Assembly (NCBI RefSeq): GCF_000242455.2
Contig: NC_019892.1
Location: forward strand, 8,752,744 to 8,816,743
Length of the DNA stretch: 64,000 bases
Direction of reading: 5' to 3'
From: Singulisphaera acidiphila DSM 18658
GTDB lineage: Bacteria > Planctomycetota > Planctomycetia > Isosphaerales > Isosphaeraceae
Below are positions 49,620-58,798 of this stretch, piece by piece. A program made the position numbers and the translations under genes. The first letter of the stretch is position 1. Every line of letters begins with the position of its first letter. The notes under the pieces were generated by a model, which was given only the letters and a program-made list of their open reading frames with translations, searched no databases and was not told where the DNA came from.

Positions 49620-50016
49620 CCGACGGAACTCCGCGAAGGTGGGTGTAGATGCCGACTTCCGCCGTGGCCCGCGATCCAATATGCATGGCCCACCCCGGGG
49701 AAGTTCGCCAGGGCCATATCATACGGAGCATCAAGGCCAAGGAGGAGAAGGCTCTCCTCTCCAACCGGAGATCGAGAACATTCCAGGACTTTTGAGACCG
49801 GCCAGTGCGACTCACAGCCGCATACTCACTGACGATCAGAATCTCGGGCGCCGAAAATTTCGCTCTTTTATGCTCATTCTCCATTTCATAAAATTATGAC
49901 CGAATTCATATTTTCAATAATTATTTATTACATAAAATCGAATTTCTGCACAAATAACACCGAACAACAACCCACCCAGGCCGAGCCGATCGATGCCGTG
50001 TCTCTCAAAGGATTGG
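49620..50016. other. Intergenic region with AT-rich island (promoter candidate)
   Basis: No gene is supported here. Bases ~49880-49965 are strikingly AT-rich compared with the surrounding GC-rich DNA. On the minus strand CATAAT (49898-49893) resembles a -10 box and TTATTG (49920-49915) a weak -35 at 16-nt spacing, pointing toward the cupredoxin fusion gene. A 91-residue minus-strand frame (49609-49884) overlaps the gene start but shows no protein features. Confidence 0.35.
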
Positions 50017-50493
50017 CTAACGTTTCGGCGGTTTGGCAGGCGAGCCGACCAATGGGAAGGACAACGGCTCTTTCGGTCCCCCGGCAGGAATCTCGGCCTT
50101 GAGCACCGAGTTGATGTTGTACGACTTCGGAACGATGTTGACCGTCTCGTCGACGAGCGTCCCCAAGTCGTCGGCGTGCGGGACCTTCTTCCCCGTGGGC
50201 TGAAGGCTGTAGATCTCGACCCGATAGGGGCCGGGGCTGAGGCCGTCGTCATCGACCAGCCGGAATGCCCCCTCGGCGATCGGGCCCGACGCGGACGCGC
50301 CTTGCTGCAACGCGTTGAAGCTAATCGTGCCGGTCACGAGCGGTTTGCCGTCGAGCGTGACCGTGCCCTCGACCGGGAACCGCGAGAAGCCGTCGGCCGG
50401 CGAACCGCCGCAGCCGGCGATCGTCATCAGGACGAGCCCAAAAGCCGCCGACGGCCACCGCACGACCGGGCGGAGCGCCTCAGTACTGGTCAC
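50017..50493 (-). CDS. Small lipoprotein with carboxypeptidase-regulatory-like fold
   Basis: A 158-residue protein with a lipobox, LMTIAGC at about residues 22-28. The body ([45 protein letters not shown]) is the beta-sandwich seen in many short planctomycete lipoproteins next to DUF1559 genes. The GTG start at 50493 overlaps the end of the DUF1559 gene by 14 nt, and AGGTGATC lies 5 nt upstream, so translation is likely coupled. It should be anchored outside the cytoplasmic membrane. Its role is unknown. Confidence 0.8.
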   Translation of the reverse strand: MTSTEALRPVVRWPSAAFGLVLMTIAGCGGSPADGFSRFPVEGTVTLDGKPLVTGTISFNALQQGASASGPIAEGAFRLVDDDGLSPGPYRVEIYSLQPTGKKVPHADDLGTLVDETVNIVPKSYNINSVLKAEIPAGGPKEPLSFPLVGSPAKPPKR

Positions 50494-51454
50494 TGGAGAT
50501 CACCTCCCCACCCCGCATGGTGCTGAGACCTTGCCAGGGGGCCAGCCCGATCGAGTCCTTGAAGTAGCGGACCGAGCCGTCGCAGAGCAAGCCGTTGACT
50601 CCGCCCGGGTGTCGGCTGCGGGCACCCATGTAGAATGTCAGGGAGTTCGCGGAGTTGGTGTCATTGATGCAGGGAATGCCCTGGGCCGGGTCATGAACGC
50701 AGACGCTGAGGTCCGGCAGGCGGCTGTTGGGGCCGAAGCGGGTCGAGACCTGATAACAGGCGCTGTCGTCATTCCAGAGTCGGCCGCGACGGTCGGTGGC
50801 TTGCGGATTCCCGCTGGGCGAGGGGGTCTGTCGCATCTCCAGCATCGCCAGCGTATTACTCGTCCCATCGGTGACCTCAGCGAAGCTGGCCCCATACCCC
50901 ATATAGAACGGAGCGGCCGCCACCTTGGTCCCTTGCCCCTGGTCCCAGTATTCCTTCATCCCCCAGTTCGGGCCGTAGTTTCCTTTGGGATCCCTCGGAT
51001 CGTTCGCAGCGCCGGCGAGCTGGCCGAAGACTTGCGGCGTGTCGGAGGGGCACTGATAGATCGCAAGGCGGATGGTGCGTGTCGTCAGGTTGTCGGCCGT
51101 GTTGAAAACCAGGTTCATATTATAGGCGTTATAGGCACTCTGCTGTTCATAGTACGGCAGCAAGCCCACAACAAATGGCTGCTTGAATGTCGAGACCTGA
51201 CCGGTAATCGGGTCGATCATCCCAAGCCCGGTGAGCGGGTTGCGACCGACGCCGATGGGGAACCGCTCGTTCACGCCGTGGTAATTGTGCAGCGCGAGGC
51301 CGAGCTGCTTGAGGTTGTTCACGCACTGCATCCGCCGGGCGGCCTCGCGCGCCGCCTGCACTGCGGGGAGCAGCAACGCGATCAATACGGCGATAATCGC
51401 AATGACGACCAGCAGCTCGATCAAGGTGAATGCGTTGCGTCGACTCGGCTTCAT
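50480..51454 (-). CDS. DUF1559 prepilin-like protein
   Basis: A 324-residue DUF1559 protein. The N-terminus is a type II/IV prepilin N-methylation signal ([20 protein letters not shown]) followed by the family's [22 protein letters not shown]. The C-terminus holds [21 protein letters not shown], the H-x9-DG motif of the family. Planctomycetes carry many copies; they are thought to be pseudopilin-like surface proteins. CGGAGA lies before ATG 51454, preferred over 51481. The overlapping lipoprotein gene completes a common two-gene unit. Confidence 0.9.
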   Translation of the reverse strand: MKPSRRNAFTLIELLVVIAIIAVLIALLLPAVQAAREAARRMQCVNNLKQLGLALHNYHGVNERFPIGVGRNPLTGLGMIDPITGQVSTFKQPFVVGLLPYYEQQSAYNAYNMNLVFNTADNLTTRTIRLAIYQCPSDTPQVFGQLAGAANDPRDPKGNYGPNWGMKEYWDQGQGTKVAAAPFYMGYGASFAEVTDGTSNTLAMLEMRQTPSPSGNPQATDRRGRLWNDDSACYQVSTRFGPNSRLPDLSVCVHDPAQGIPCINDTNSANSLTFYMGARSRHPGGVNGLLCDGSVRYFKDSIGLAPWQGLSTMRGGEVISSDQY

Positions 51455-51889
51455 GATCCCGGTCTCCGAGAATATTCCCAAAGCGCCTTCACCCGGATTG
51501 GACGGTAGTGCGGCCTGCGCACCCCATCGCCCCGCCGTCGGAGGGGCCGTGCCGGGTTCAGTACGTCGGGAGGAATGATGGCGGCTGCGCGGCGATGATT
51601 CTCTCAGCGGACGTCGGCAAGAGAATCGATTGGAGGCTGGGCGTGGATGAGGACATCCAAAGAAGAATCAGGGCAATGCAAAGGACCAACGAACTCCGAT
51701 CGCAGGAGGCGGGGCCTTCATCAGTCGCAGTCATATCCTTTACAACCTAACGAGCCCCCTGTCGCAACGCAAGAGAGCGAGCGAAGAAATCAACATGCGA
51801 CCATGATGGAACGAAAACAATCCCCGCGAGCGGACCAGAGCCGCTCGCGGGGATCGTTTTTTGCTTGGAATCGCCGGAGAGTGAGTCGG
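51455..51889. other. Intergenic region before the DUF1559 gene
   Basis: No gene is seen. The region must carry the promoter for the DUF1559/lipoprotein pair (minus strand), but no clear -35/-10 was found. Its right end holds the strong terminator of the MscS gene at 51821-51853, listed separately. Confidence 0.4.
51821..51853 (-). terminator. Rho-independent terminator of the MscS gene (bidirectional)
   Basis: TCCCCGCGAGCGG (51821-51833) and CCGCTCGCGGGGA (51841-51853) form a perfect 13-bp stem with a 7-nt loop. In minus direction it starts 36 nt past the MscS stop and is followed by TTGTTTTCGTT; in plus direction a T6 run follows. This is the clearest intrinsic terminator in the window. Confidence 0.85.
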
Positions 51890-54800
51890 TCAATCCTTCG
51901 AGGTCGAGAACCCACTGGAGGGGAAGCTTCGCCCGTGACGGGATGCCTCCGGTCGGTCGCGACTGAAGTGCTTCGGAGTCGGGGGGACCGGAGCGAGATC
52001 GGCACCGGAGCCGGCCAGGTGGATGGTCTGGGTCGGGAAAGCAAGCTCGACGCCCAACCGCTCGGCCTGCGCAAGGATCTCCCGGCTGAGCAGGTCGCGG
52101 CAGGCCATTTCCTCGGTGAACGACGGCACCCGGAAGAAGAGCTGAATGAAGAGTTCCACACAGGTCGTAGTCAGACCGCCGATGTGAATCTCGACTTTGT
52201 CCGGGATGAACCGGGGCTGGCTCGCCGCGAACGCCCTCAGCGCATCGCGCAAGGCGACGAGCTTGTCGGTTGGCGTCCCGTAGGCCAAGGAGATCGTGGC
52301 GCGGAACCGCCGGCAGGTTCTAGCCCCTCGGTTGTCGATCAGGGCAGCGGCCATCACCGAGTTCGGGATGGTCAGCAAGGAGTCCTCGAACGTGCGGAGC
52401 CGGGTCGATCGGAAGCCCACACTCTCAACTGTACCCTCCACGTTCTGGACCGCGACATGCTCGCCGATTCGGAACGGGTGCTCACCGATCAGCAAGAGGG
52501 TTCCGAAGAAGTTCTTGAGCGTGTCCTGGGCTGCGAGTGATGCCGCCAAACCCACCAAACCGAGCCCGGCCAGAAGCTGGGTGAGAGTCTCTCGGCTACC
52601 GATCAGGTAGACCTGACATGAGGCTACAACCACCAGCACGGCCAGCTTCATGCCGTTGGCGGCCGTCGGCACGATCATGTCGCTGAGGCTGCGACGGTCG
52701 TGGAGCCGCTCGCTCCGGGCATAGAGGATCATCCCCAGGTCGATCAGGCGCAAGGCCGTCCAACCCATCAAGCCAATCCAGATCACCTTCACGGCCGGAA
52801 TCGTGGACCCAACTACGGCCGAAGGAAGGTCGAGGAGCCGAAGAAGGTGGTAAAGGCAGAACAGGCCGAGTTGGAACGACAGCGGCCGCAACTTGCCGGC
52901 GACCAAAGTGCGATCGAGATCGAACCCACCCCAGCGCAGGCCGTAGCAGGCCAACCGCTCGATGACCCGAAGTCCCAACCACGACGCGACTGCGCAGGTC
53001 GCCAGGGCAACCACCAGGCCGACCCACTGATAGAGGTCGAGCCCCGGTGCGGGCCCCCGGAGCCAGGCGGGCAGCTGGCTGCGAAGCCAGAGCGAGGGCA
53101 CGACCCGGATCGAAGGGACCGCCGTGACGGCCCGTTCCCGCGACAAGGTCGCGTCGACCGGCCGGTCGGCCACTTCGCGGAACATCGACTCGATCCGGGC
53201 AACGGTCTCGCGTGAGAACTGCCAGTCGCCAAGGCGAGGCTCTTCGGTACGTCTCACCAGGTCGATCCGCCCCAGGGGGCCGCGATAATAGTGATACCGC
53301 GGGCCGTCGGCTTCGGCCGGGAGTTCCTCCACCACCACCCGGCCAATCCGGTCGAGAACGAACTTGAGCTTGTAGGCCAGGATCGATCCCAGTTCGTCGC
53401 GGGCCCCCTGCGGCACGCCGTCAAGGTCGAGACAGCGGGCCGCCAGATCAAGGTCGCCGGCGTCGGAGGCGTGCAGGAGCGTCCGCATGACCTGTTGCGC
53501 AGAGTGAAAGTTCGACCGGCGCTCGCGGGCTGTCTTCTCCTCGGGCGTGAGCCGCTCAAACAGGTCGGGGACGCGGGAAACGGTCTCGCGGTCGAACCGC
53601 CAAGCGCCATCCTTGCTGCGTGCGAGGGTGACCTGCCAATCGGTGTCACGACCGAGAACCAGGGGGTCGGCTTCCCAGGTGTCGGCGACCGACATCAAGT
53701 CGACGTGGAGCCGGTGCAAGACCGCCTCGAGCTTGGCGGCCAACCGAAGCCCCATGCTGGTGCGGACCTCCGGCGCAAGCGAGTCGAGTTCAAGGCAAGC
53801 GAGCAGGTCCCGAGATCGATCCGCGTCGAACTCCAATTCATCCATCGACTCGAGAAAAAGGCGGAGCGTCTTCCGGGGCGAGCCCAGCCCAGCCGGGACG
53901 CCGACGGGAGGCGGCACCTTCGCCGCACGGTCGGAAACCAGAACTTCCTCACCAATCACCACGCCGATGGTGGCATAGCGCGGGTCGGGAGTCTTGGTGC
54001 GAAAGCCCTCGACCAGAGCGTCGAGGTTGCGCAAGCTCCCGCGAGTGAACAGCCAGGCGTCCTGGCCTTCGGGAAGGCGGACCCGCTCCAGCATGATCCG
54101 CCCACGATGGTTGGAGTGCCAGACGTAGCGATAGCCTTCCGGATCGTTGGGGACCTCTTGCGAAAACATGAATCCGCACCGCTGCATCACAAAAGCGAGC
54201 TTCCTCGCCATTTGCGCGCCCTCAGTGGCGCGGAGCTTGGACGGAATATCGCGTAGGTCCAGGCAGCGGGCAGCCGCCGCGAAGTCGCGCCGACCCATCG
54301 CAGACCCGGCGAACGTCCGAATCGTCGCGGCCGGGTCGGTCCGGCCCTCAGCCATTTTTGACCGGGCCTCCTGGGCCTCATGCTGTCCAGCCGACGCAAG
54401 CTTCCTCAGTCGCCCAATCCGCCCGACGGTGACCGAGTCGAATTGCCAGAGGCCGTCGGGCTGCTTCGTCAGGGCAATCGGCTGCCCGGCCACGTCGTCC
54501 AGAACCACGCGATCCCCCTCGGAGTGATCGGGGACGGAGTAAAGGGGGATACCCTGGCGATTCAAGATGAATTCGAGCTGGTGGGCAAGCAAAGCCGCAT
54601 CCCGCTCGCGCATCTCGGGGTCGAGGCCAGTCAGGTCAAGGCAGTCGATCGCGTTGACGATCAGGCTGGGCGAGCGGTCATAGCCCGTGATCGCAAAGTA
54701 GAAGGTCTCCAACATCTTGCGTGGCGTTGTGCGGTTATTCCAGCGGGCGGCCTCGCTCGGTTTCGCGCCGGCGTACTCCTGTTTGGAGTCGGAAGCCTGG

Positions 54801-55018
54801 GCGGGGAGAGCGGGTAGTTCCGGAGCGGGCAGTTTGGGGTCGAGGGCCTGAGCGGGGAGAGTTGGGAGTTCCGGAGCGGGCAGTTTGGGGTCGGAGGCTT
54901 GAGCGGGGAGAGTTGGGGATTCCGGAGCGGGCGTTGGAGGATCGGGGGGCTGCGCCGGAAGCGTCGCGGCCCCGAGGACAAAGAGGATCAGTGTGAGCGA
55001 GAGCCTGAAGTGATTCAT
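51890..55018 (-). CDS. MscS-family mechanosensitive channel with four periplasmic repeats
   Basis: A 1042-residue protein with a signal peptide (to about 22) and a Pro-rich linker made of 17-residue repeats (residues ~22-79). Four repeats of ~110 residues follow, at ~98-207, 229-338, 380-490 and 507-615. Each carries a CLDL/CLEL-containing helix, an LAxKLxxVLxR helix and a closing DGxWxFxxETVxRI strand-helix. Membrane segments lie from ~660 to 850, then the MscS core (GLVGLAASLAAQDTLKNFFG; FRIGEHVAVQNVEGTVESVGFRSTRLRTFED). It should release solutes on osmotic downshock; the repeats probably sense or bind something outside. AGGGACG precedes ATG 55018. Confidence 0.9.
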   Translation of the reverse strand: MNHFRLSLTLILFVLGAATLPAQPPDPPTPAPESPTLPAQASDPKLPAPELPTLPAQALDPKLPAPELPALPAQASDSKQEYAGAKPSEAARWNNRTTPRKMLETFYFAITGYDRSPSLIVNAIDCLDLTGLDPEMRERDAALLAHQLEFILNRQGIPLYSVPDHSEGDRVVLDDVAGQPIALTKQPDGLWQFDSVTVGRIGRLRKLASAGQHEAQEARSKMAEGRTDPAATIRTFAGSAMGRRDFAAAARCLDLRDIPSKLRATEGAQMARKLAFVMQRCGFMFSQEVPNDPEGYRYVWHSNHRGRIMLERVRLPEGQDAWLFTRGSLRNLDALVEGFRTKTPDPRYATIGVVIGEEVLVSDRAAKVPPPVGVPAGLGSPRKTLRLFLESMDELEFDADRSRDLLACLELDSLAPEVRTSMGLRLAAKLEAVLHRLHVDLMSVADTWEADPLVLGRDTDWQVTLARSKDGAWRFDRETVSRVPDLFERLTPEEKTARERRSNFHSAQQVMRTLLHASDAGDLDLAARCLDLDGVPQGARDELGSILAYKLKFVLDRIGRVVVEELPAEADGPRYHYYRGPLGRIDLVRRTEEPRLGDWQFSRETVARIESMFREVADRPVDATLSRERAVTAVPSIRVVPSLWLRSQLPAWLRGPAPGLDLYQWVGLVVALATCAVASWLGLRVIERLACYGLRWGGFDLDRTLVAGKLRPLSFQLGLFCLYHLLRLLDLPSAVVGSTIPAVKVIWIGLMGWTALRLIDLGMILYARSERLHDRRSLSDMIVPTAANGMKLAVLVVVASCQVYLIGSRETLTQLLAGLGLVGLAASLAAQDTLKNFFGTLLLIGEHPFRIGEHVAVQNVEGTVESVGFRSTRLRTFEDSLLTIPNSVMAAALIDNRGARTCRRFRATISLAYGTPTDKLVALRDALRAFAASQPRFIPDKVEIHIGGLTTTCVELFIQLFFRVPSFTEEMACRDLLSREILAQAERLGVELAFPTQTIHLAGSGADLAPVPPTPKHFSRDRPEASRHGRSFPSSGFSTSKD
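54782..54960. repeat. 51-bp in-frame tandem repeat in MscS gene
   Basis: About 3.5 copies of a 51-bp unit encode the 17-residue repeat LPAQA(S/L)DPKLPAPELPT. The copies are nearly identical at the DNA level in the middle and decay at the edges (PPAQPPDPPTPAPESPT). Such repeats expand and contract by slippage, so linker length may vary among strains. Confidence 0.75.
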
Positions 55019-55239
55019 GAGGGCGTCCCTGCCTCGCGATGCGAAACGAGCCAGGCGTCAGTCAGCCCCAATCCATTGCGTTCGGATCGCGGGGCCTGCC
55101 GGCTCGGGGGCATGGAGGATACTCGTTCCCCGCATCGAATCAAGGCGAATCACACACCCATCTTTTGCAACGATCGCCATCAACCTACAAACAAAAGTCC
55201 GTCGTGATTGGGACATTTCCCAGCGGATGGACACAGGGA

Positions 55240-56721
55240 TTATTCCCTAACGGCGGAGCCGGCCGTGCTACGAGGCATTCTCAGGGCTGCTACCGTCAGA
55301 CCGACTGCACAGACCGCGAAAATCAGTGCGTTGGGCGTACGCTTGGTCCATTCGGCCCAAGGCCAGGGCCAGCGGAAGAATGCGAAGTTGAGCGAGAAAT
55401 AGAGCCAGGTGGTCAGCAGCAACCCAGTCGCCGCAAATCGGACCGCCGGCTGCCCCGCCCGACCCCGTCGGACGAGTTGGAGCGCCACGGCCAGGGCCAG
55501 ACCAAGCGGTATCACGACGAGAAGACCCCAGCCAAGCGGGCGAGAAAGCACTTGCTCCTTATACGCGAGTGCCAACAGCGTCTTCCCCGCGATCGGCACG
55601 GCCACGATCGGCAGCGAGAAGAGGTAGGGCCAGTACCTCCCACCCACAATTCCAGGGAGAGCCAGCACCGCCATGCAGGTCCCGAACTCGAGGAACGGGG
55701 AGAGGCCAGGAATCAGGCTGAACTCCGCCCCGACGAGCAGGATGAGGTGAGCGGCCACCATCGCGAACTCCCAAGGGGGAGTGATCGAGACTTCGTCCTC
55801 GGCCGGATCGTCCGAGATCAGACGACGGTTCCACCAGAGCCCGAGGGCGAGCCCACCACCACCGATCGCGCCGAAGGTGGTCTCCATCATGTTCCACCAG
55901 TTGGTGTAAGTCGCAACCGTCTGCCAGGCACCGGACTGGAACAGTTCTCGATTCCAGCCGTAGAACGCCTGGATGCACTGGCCGAGCGGGAACCCGAGAC
56001 CTCCCGCGAGGAAGCCGACCCCAGTCATGTTGCGTGCGAGCCGGTCGCCGCGCACCCACTGGGCATAGGCGGTTAGACCGGCCAGGGCGAACAGCAACCC
56101 GCCCCAGACTTCCGGCCTTGGCTTCAGTTCAGGCCCCGCGTTTGGCTGCCAATACCAGTCGAACGAGAAATAGAGGGGCGGCAGGATCCGGTGCGCGGGG
56201 TCGAACGGCTGGTTCAGCACCCGCATGCCCACGACGATCAAGCCCATCATCGCCACCAGCAACGCCAGCATCTCGAGCGGCCGCCACCGCTTCCCGCCCA
56301 GCCCGATTCCGAGGAAGGTCCCCGCGAACCCAAACCAGATCCCCCCTTTGAGGAAGAGGCCCAGCATCCCCCAGCGCAACACCGCCCAGTTGCCGACCAA
56401 GAGTGGGCTGTGCGTCAGCCCGATCGTTTGGCCGTACGTCATCGACCCGCCGAAGGCAATTCCAACGGCCGTCAGCGCCACCGCGCGAGCCCCCCGCAAC
56501 GACGGCGCGCGGGGAATGAACAGGAGGACCGCCACGAACCCGATCAGCACCCCGGCGATCATCGCCCCCGTTTCATGCCCGTACTGCCCGCGGATCCCCC
56601 ACCCCATGCCGCCTGCCATCGCGCCAAGGACGACCGCCCGGAAGAGATCAGACCCGCTCCCTCGGCCCTCGATATCGCCCGTTGAGGGATTCAGAGGAGC
56701 CTCGCGTTGGATGGTGGCCAT
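55240..56721 (-). CDS. Polytopic membrane protein of unknown function
   Basis: A ~493-residue integral membrane protein with at least 11 hydrophobic segments, glycine-rich in the first half (GAMAGGMGWGIRGQYGHETGAM; AGTFLGIGLGGKRWRP). Conserved-looking aromatic stretches include YFSFDWYWQPNAGPELKPRPEVWGGL and TYTNWWNMMETTFGAIGGGG. I do not recognise the family. A transporter or a membrane enzyme are both possible. The start is uncertain: ATG 56721 or 56763, neither with a clear ribosome-binding site. It precedes the MscS gene on the same strand by 221 nt. Confidence 0.75.
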   Translation of the reverse strand: MATIQREAPLNPSTGDIEGRGSGSDLFRAVVLGAMAGGMGWGIRGQYGHETGAMIAGVLIGFVAVLLFIPRAPSLRGARAVALTAVGIAFGGSMTYGQTIGLTHSPLLVGNWAVLRWGMLGLFLKGGIWFGFAGTFLGIGLGGKRWRPLEMLALLVAMMGLIVVGMRVLNQPFDPAHRILPPLYFSFDWYWQPNAGPELKPRPEVWGGLLFALAGLTAYAQWVRGDRLARNMTGVGFLAGGLGFPLGQCIQAFYGWNRELFQSGAWQTVATYTNWWNMMETTFGAIGGGGLALGLWWNRRLISDDPAEDEVSITPPWEFAMVAAHLILLVGAEFSLIPGLSPFLEFGTCMAVLALPGIVGGRYWPYLFSLPIVAVPIAGKTLLALAYKEQVLSRPLGWGLLVVIPLGLALAVALQLVRRGRAGQPAVRFAATGLLLTTWLYFSLNFAFFRWPWPWAEWTKRTPNALIFAVCAVGLTVAALRMPRSTAGSAVRE

Positions 56722-56924
56722 GAGGTTGGGTCGTCCCGTCGCTTGGTACTCGTGAAGGGCCATTGTAGCGAGAGACGACACTAGCCGGGGCCTCCGCGAC
56801 GGGCAAGAGAGTGGTGATGCCTCGCCGAAAGGCTTGCAGTCTCGGGCCAGGTCGGAGATAGTTCACGACACGCGTAGAGCAGAGCCAAGCCGGATCCGAA
56901 GCACCGATTTGTGAGTTCAGTGGA

Positions 56925-57701
56925 ATGCCGCACCGCGATGCAGACGAGTTCTTCGGGGTAGTTGCCGCTCGATATAAGCAGTACAGCCCAAAGTATCCCG
57001 AGGCCCTCTTCCGTTATCTCGCGTCCCTGGCCTCCCACAAAGAGCGGGCCTGGGACTGCGGAACCGGCAGTGGAGGCCAAGCGGCCCGAGGGCTGGCCGC
57101 CCACTTTAGCCAGGTGATCGCGACCGACGCGTCAGACCGGCAGATCGCCATCGTCGACCCCTACCCTGGCGTCGAGTTCCGCCGCAAGCCCGCCGAGCGG
57201 AGTGGCCTCGACGACGCCTCGGCCGACCTGCTGACGGCCGCCCAGGCGGTTCATTGCTTCGACCTCGATTCGTTCTACGCCGAAGCCCGGCGCGTGCTCA
57301 TTCCCGGCGGAGTCCTCGCGGTCTGGTGCTACGACCTCCCCATCGTCGACCAAGGCCAGATCGACAGGTTGATCAACGAACTCTACGACGCCCCCTGCTT
57401 GGCTCCTTACTGGCCCGCAGACCGCCGCGAGATCGACGACGGCTACTTGCACCTTCCGTTCCCCTTCATCGAGCTTCGCGCCCCCGAGTTTGTGGCCGAA
57501 GAGACATGGCCCCTGGACTCCTTGATCGGCCACCTGCGCACCTGGCAGGCGATCACCGACTCGGAAGATGACCCGGAAGCCGCCGACTTCGTCGCCGCCC
57601 AGTTGAAGCGAATCGCCGCAACCTGGAGGCGCGGCCGACGCGCGAGACGTGCAATCCGCTGGAAACTCCACCTTCGCGTCGGACGCACATCGAGCGACTG
57701 A
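56925..57701 (+). CDS. Class I SAM-dependent methyltransferase
   Basis: A 258-residue Methyltransf_11-type enzyme. Motif I is WDCGTGSGGQAARGLA (about 43-58), the acidic end of strand 2 is VIATDAS, and motif post-I/IV is ADLLTAAQAVHCFDLDSFYAEARRVLIPGG. It closely resembles the UbiE/trans-aconitate-type methyltransferases that act on small molecules; the substrate cannot be told. The C-terminus is Arg-rich. The gene stands alone on the plus strand. Confidence 0.85.
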   Translation: MPHRDADEFFGVVAARYKQYSPKYPEALFRYLASLASHKERAWDCGTGSGGQAARGLAAHFSQVIATDASDRQIAIVDPYPGVEFRRKPAERSGLDDASADLLTAAQAVHCFDLDSFYAEARRVLIPGGVLAVWCYDLPIVDQGQIDRLINELYDAPCLAPYWPADRREIDDGYLHLPFPFIELRAPEFVAEETWPLDSLIGHLRTWQAITDSEDDPEAADFVAAQLKRIAATWRRGRRARRAIRWKLHLRVGRTSSD

Positions 57702-57934
57702 CAGCCAGAAAAACATCTCCCTATTTTGCTGCTCTGAAAGGGTGAGCGTTCCTGGGCCAGAGACCCAATTTCTTCAAAGCAGATTAATTCAATCGCATCT
57801 TCAAACTCTTAACGAGCATCCGTTTTCTTTTATCAGACCTCGATACCCAGGAATCTGAAAACAATTTTGATTGCATAAGCAAAGCACAGAATTAGAATAA
57901 GCCGTTTCCTCCCGAGGCTCAATGAGGCAAAGCC

Positions 57935-58483
57935 ATGGCTGAAGGCGGCCCCCGTCTCGAAACGCTGCAGTTGGAGCCCAATGGAAACGCTCCCAATAGT
58001 CGCTTTCCCGTGCTCATCTACCGGGCCGCGATCAAGGGCGAACCTGACGGCGATCTCACCGACGTGATCGAAGCCACCTTTAGGCGGCACAATTGGCTCA
58101 ACAACTGGCGTGAGCCGGCCGTTTATAATTACTATCACTACCATTCGACCACGCACGAGGTGCTTGGCTTCGCGCGTGGGCACTCGGACCTCCGTCTCGG
58201 CGGTGAAGGCGGGCCTGAGGTGAGGCTCTCGGCGGGCGACGTCCTCGTGATGCCGGCTGGCACGTCGCACATCCAGATCGGCGAGTCGAGCGATCTGTTC
58301 ATCGTCGGAGGCTATCCCGAAGGACGCAGTTGGGATCTGGTCCGGGACGACCAAGCGTCCGCAGCGGAAACCCGGGACGCGATCTTGCGGATTGCAACCT
58401 TGCCGATCCCCGACCGAGATCCCGTTTCAGGGCAAGCCATGGAATTGTGGCGACAGGCGCCTCGGTCCTACGGGATCGAGTAG
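57935..58483 (+). CDS. Cupin-domain protein, YjlB-like
   Basis: A 182-residue single-cupin protein. Motif 1 is YNYYHYHSTTHEVLGFARG with His residues and Glu for metal binding, and motif 2 is LSAGDVLVMPAGTSHIQIG. The opening (LEPNGNAPNSRFPVLIYR) and the end (WDLVRDDQASAAETRDAI; PDRDPVSG) match the YjlB-type group, whose function is not established. Bases 57780-57930 upstream are AT-rich and likely hold its promoter, although no exact consensus pair was found. Confidence 0.85.
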   Translation: MAEGGPRLETLQLEPNGNAPNSRFPVLIYRAAIKGEPDGDLTDVIEATFRRHNWLNNWREPAVYNYYHYHSTTHEVLGFARGHSDLRLGGEGGPEVRLSAGDVLVMPAGTSHIQIGESSDLFIVGGYPEGRSWDLVRDDQASAAETRDAILRIATLPIPDRDPVSGQAMELWRQAPRSYGIE

Positions 58484-58798
58484 GAACTGCCTCGAGCGGT
58501 TTCCGGAGGCGTCGTGTGATTTATCCGTCGAAATTGCTCATTTCTGAGTAGCTGGGGTTCGACTCGGCCCCCAGCCGCCTAAAATCGCTCGGTCTGTGAT
58601 CCCTATTTGCGACAGGGCACAGCCTTCCCGGCATGCACCAAGAATGCGCGTAGGACGCCCTTTTTTTCGAGAGACGGGGAGTTCGCCTCGATCTTTGGAC
58701 CCTCCCTTTGTTACGTTGGCCATTAGCGACCGACCTGCGCGCCCCATCTCGGAGTCAGGCCGACGAGGGTCGCTCGACCGTTGATGGCAAGAGGATCC
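58484..58798. other. Intergenic region before the ABC ATPase gene
   Basis: No gene is supported. A stem-loop, GCTGGGG at 58551-58557 and CCCCAGC at 58569-58575, lies about 70 nt past the cupin stop and could act as a weak terminator. Nothing else is recognised. Confidence 0.4.

Noticed and set aside
49609-49884. 91-residue minus-strand ORF upstream of the cupredoxin fusion
   Set aside because: It overlaps the real start codon region, begins in the AT-rich stretch, and shows no signal, domain or ribosome-binding site.
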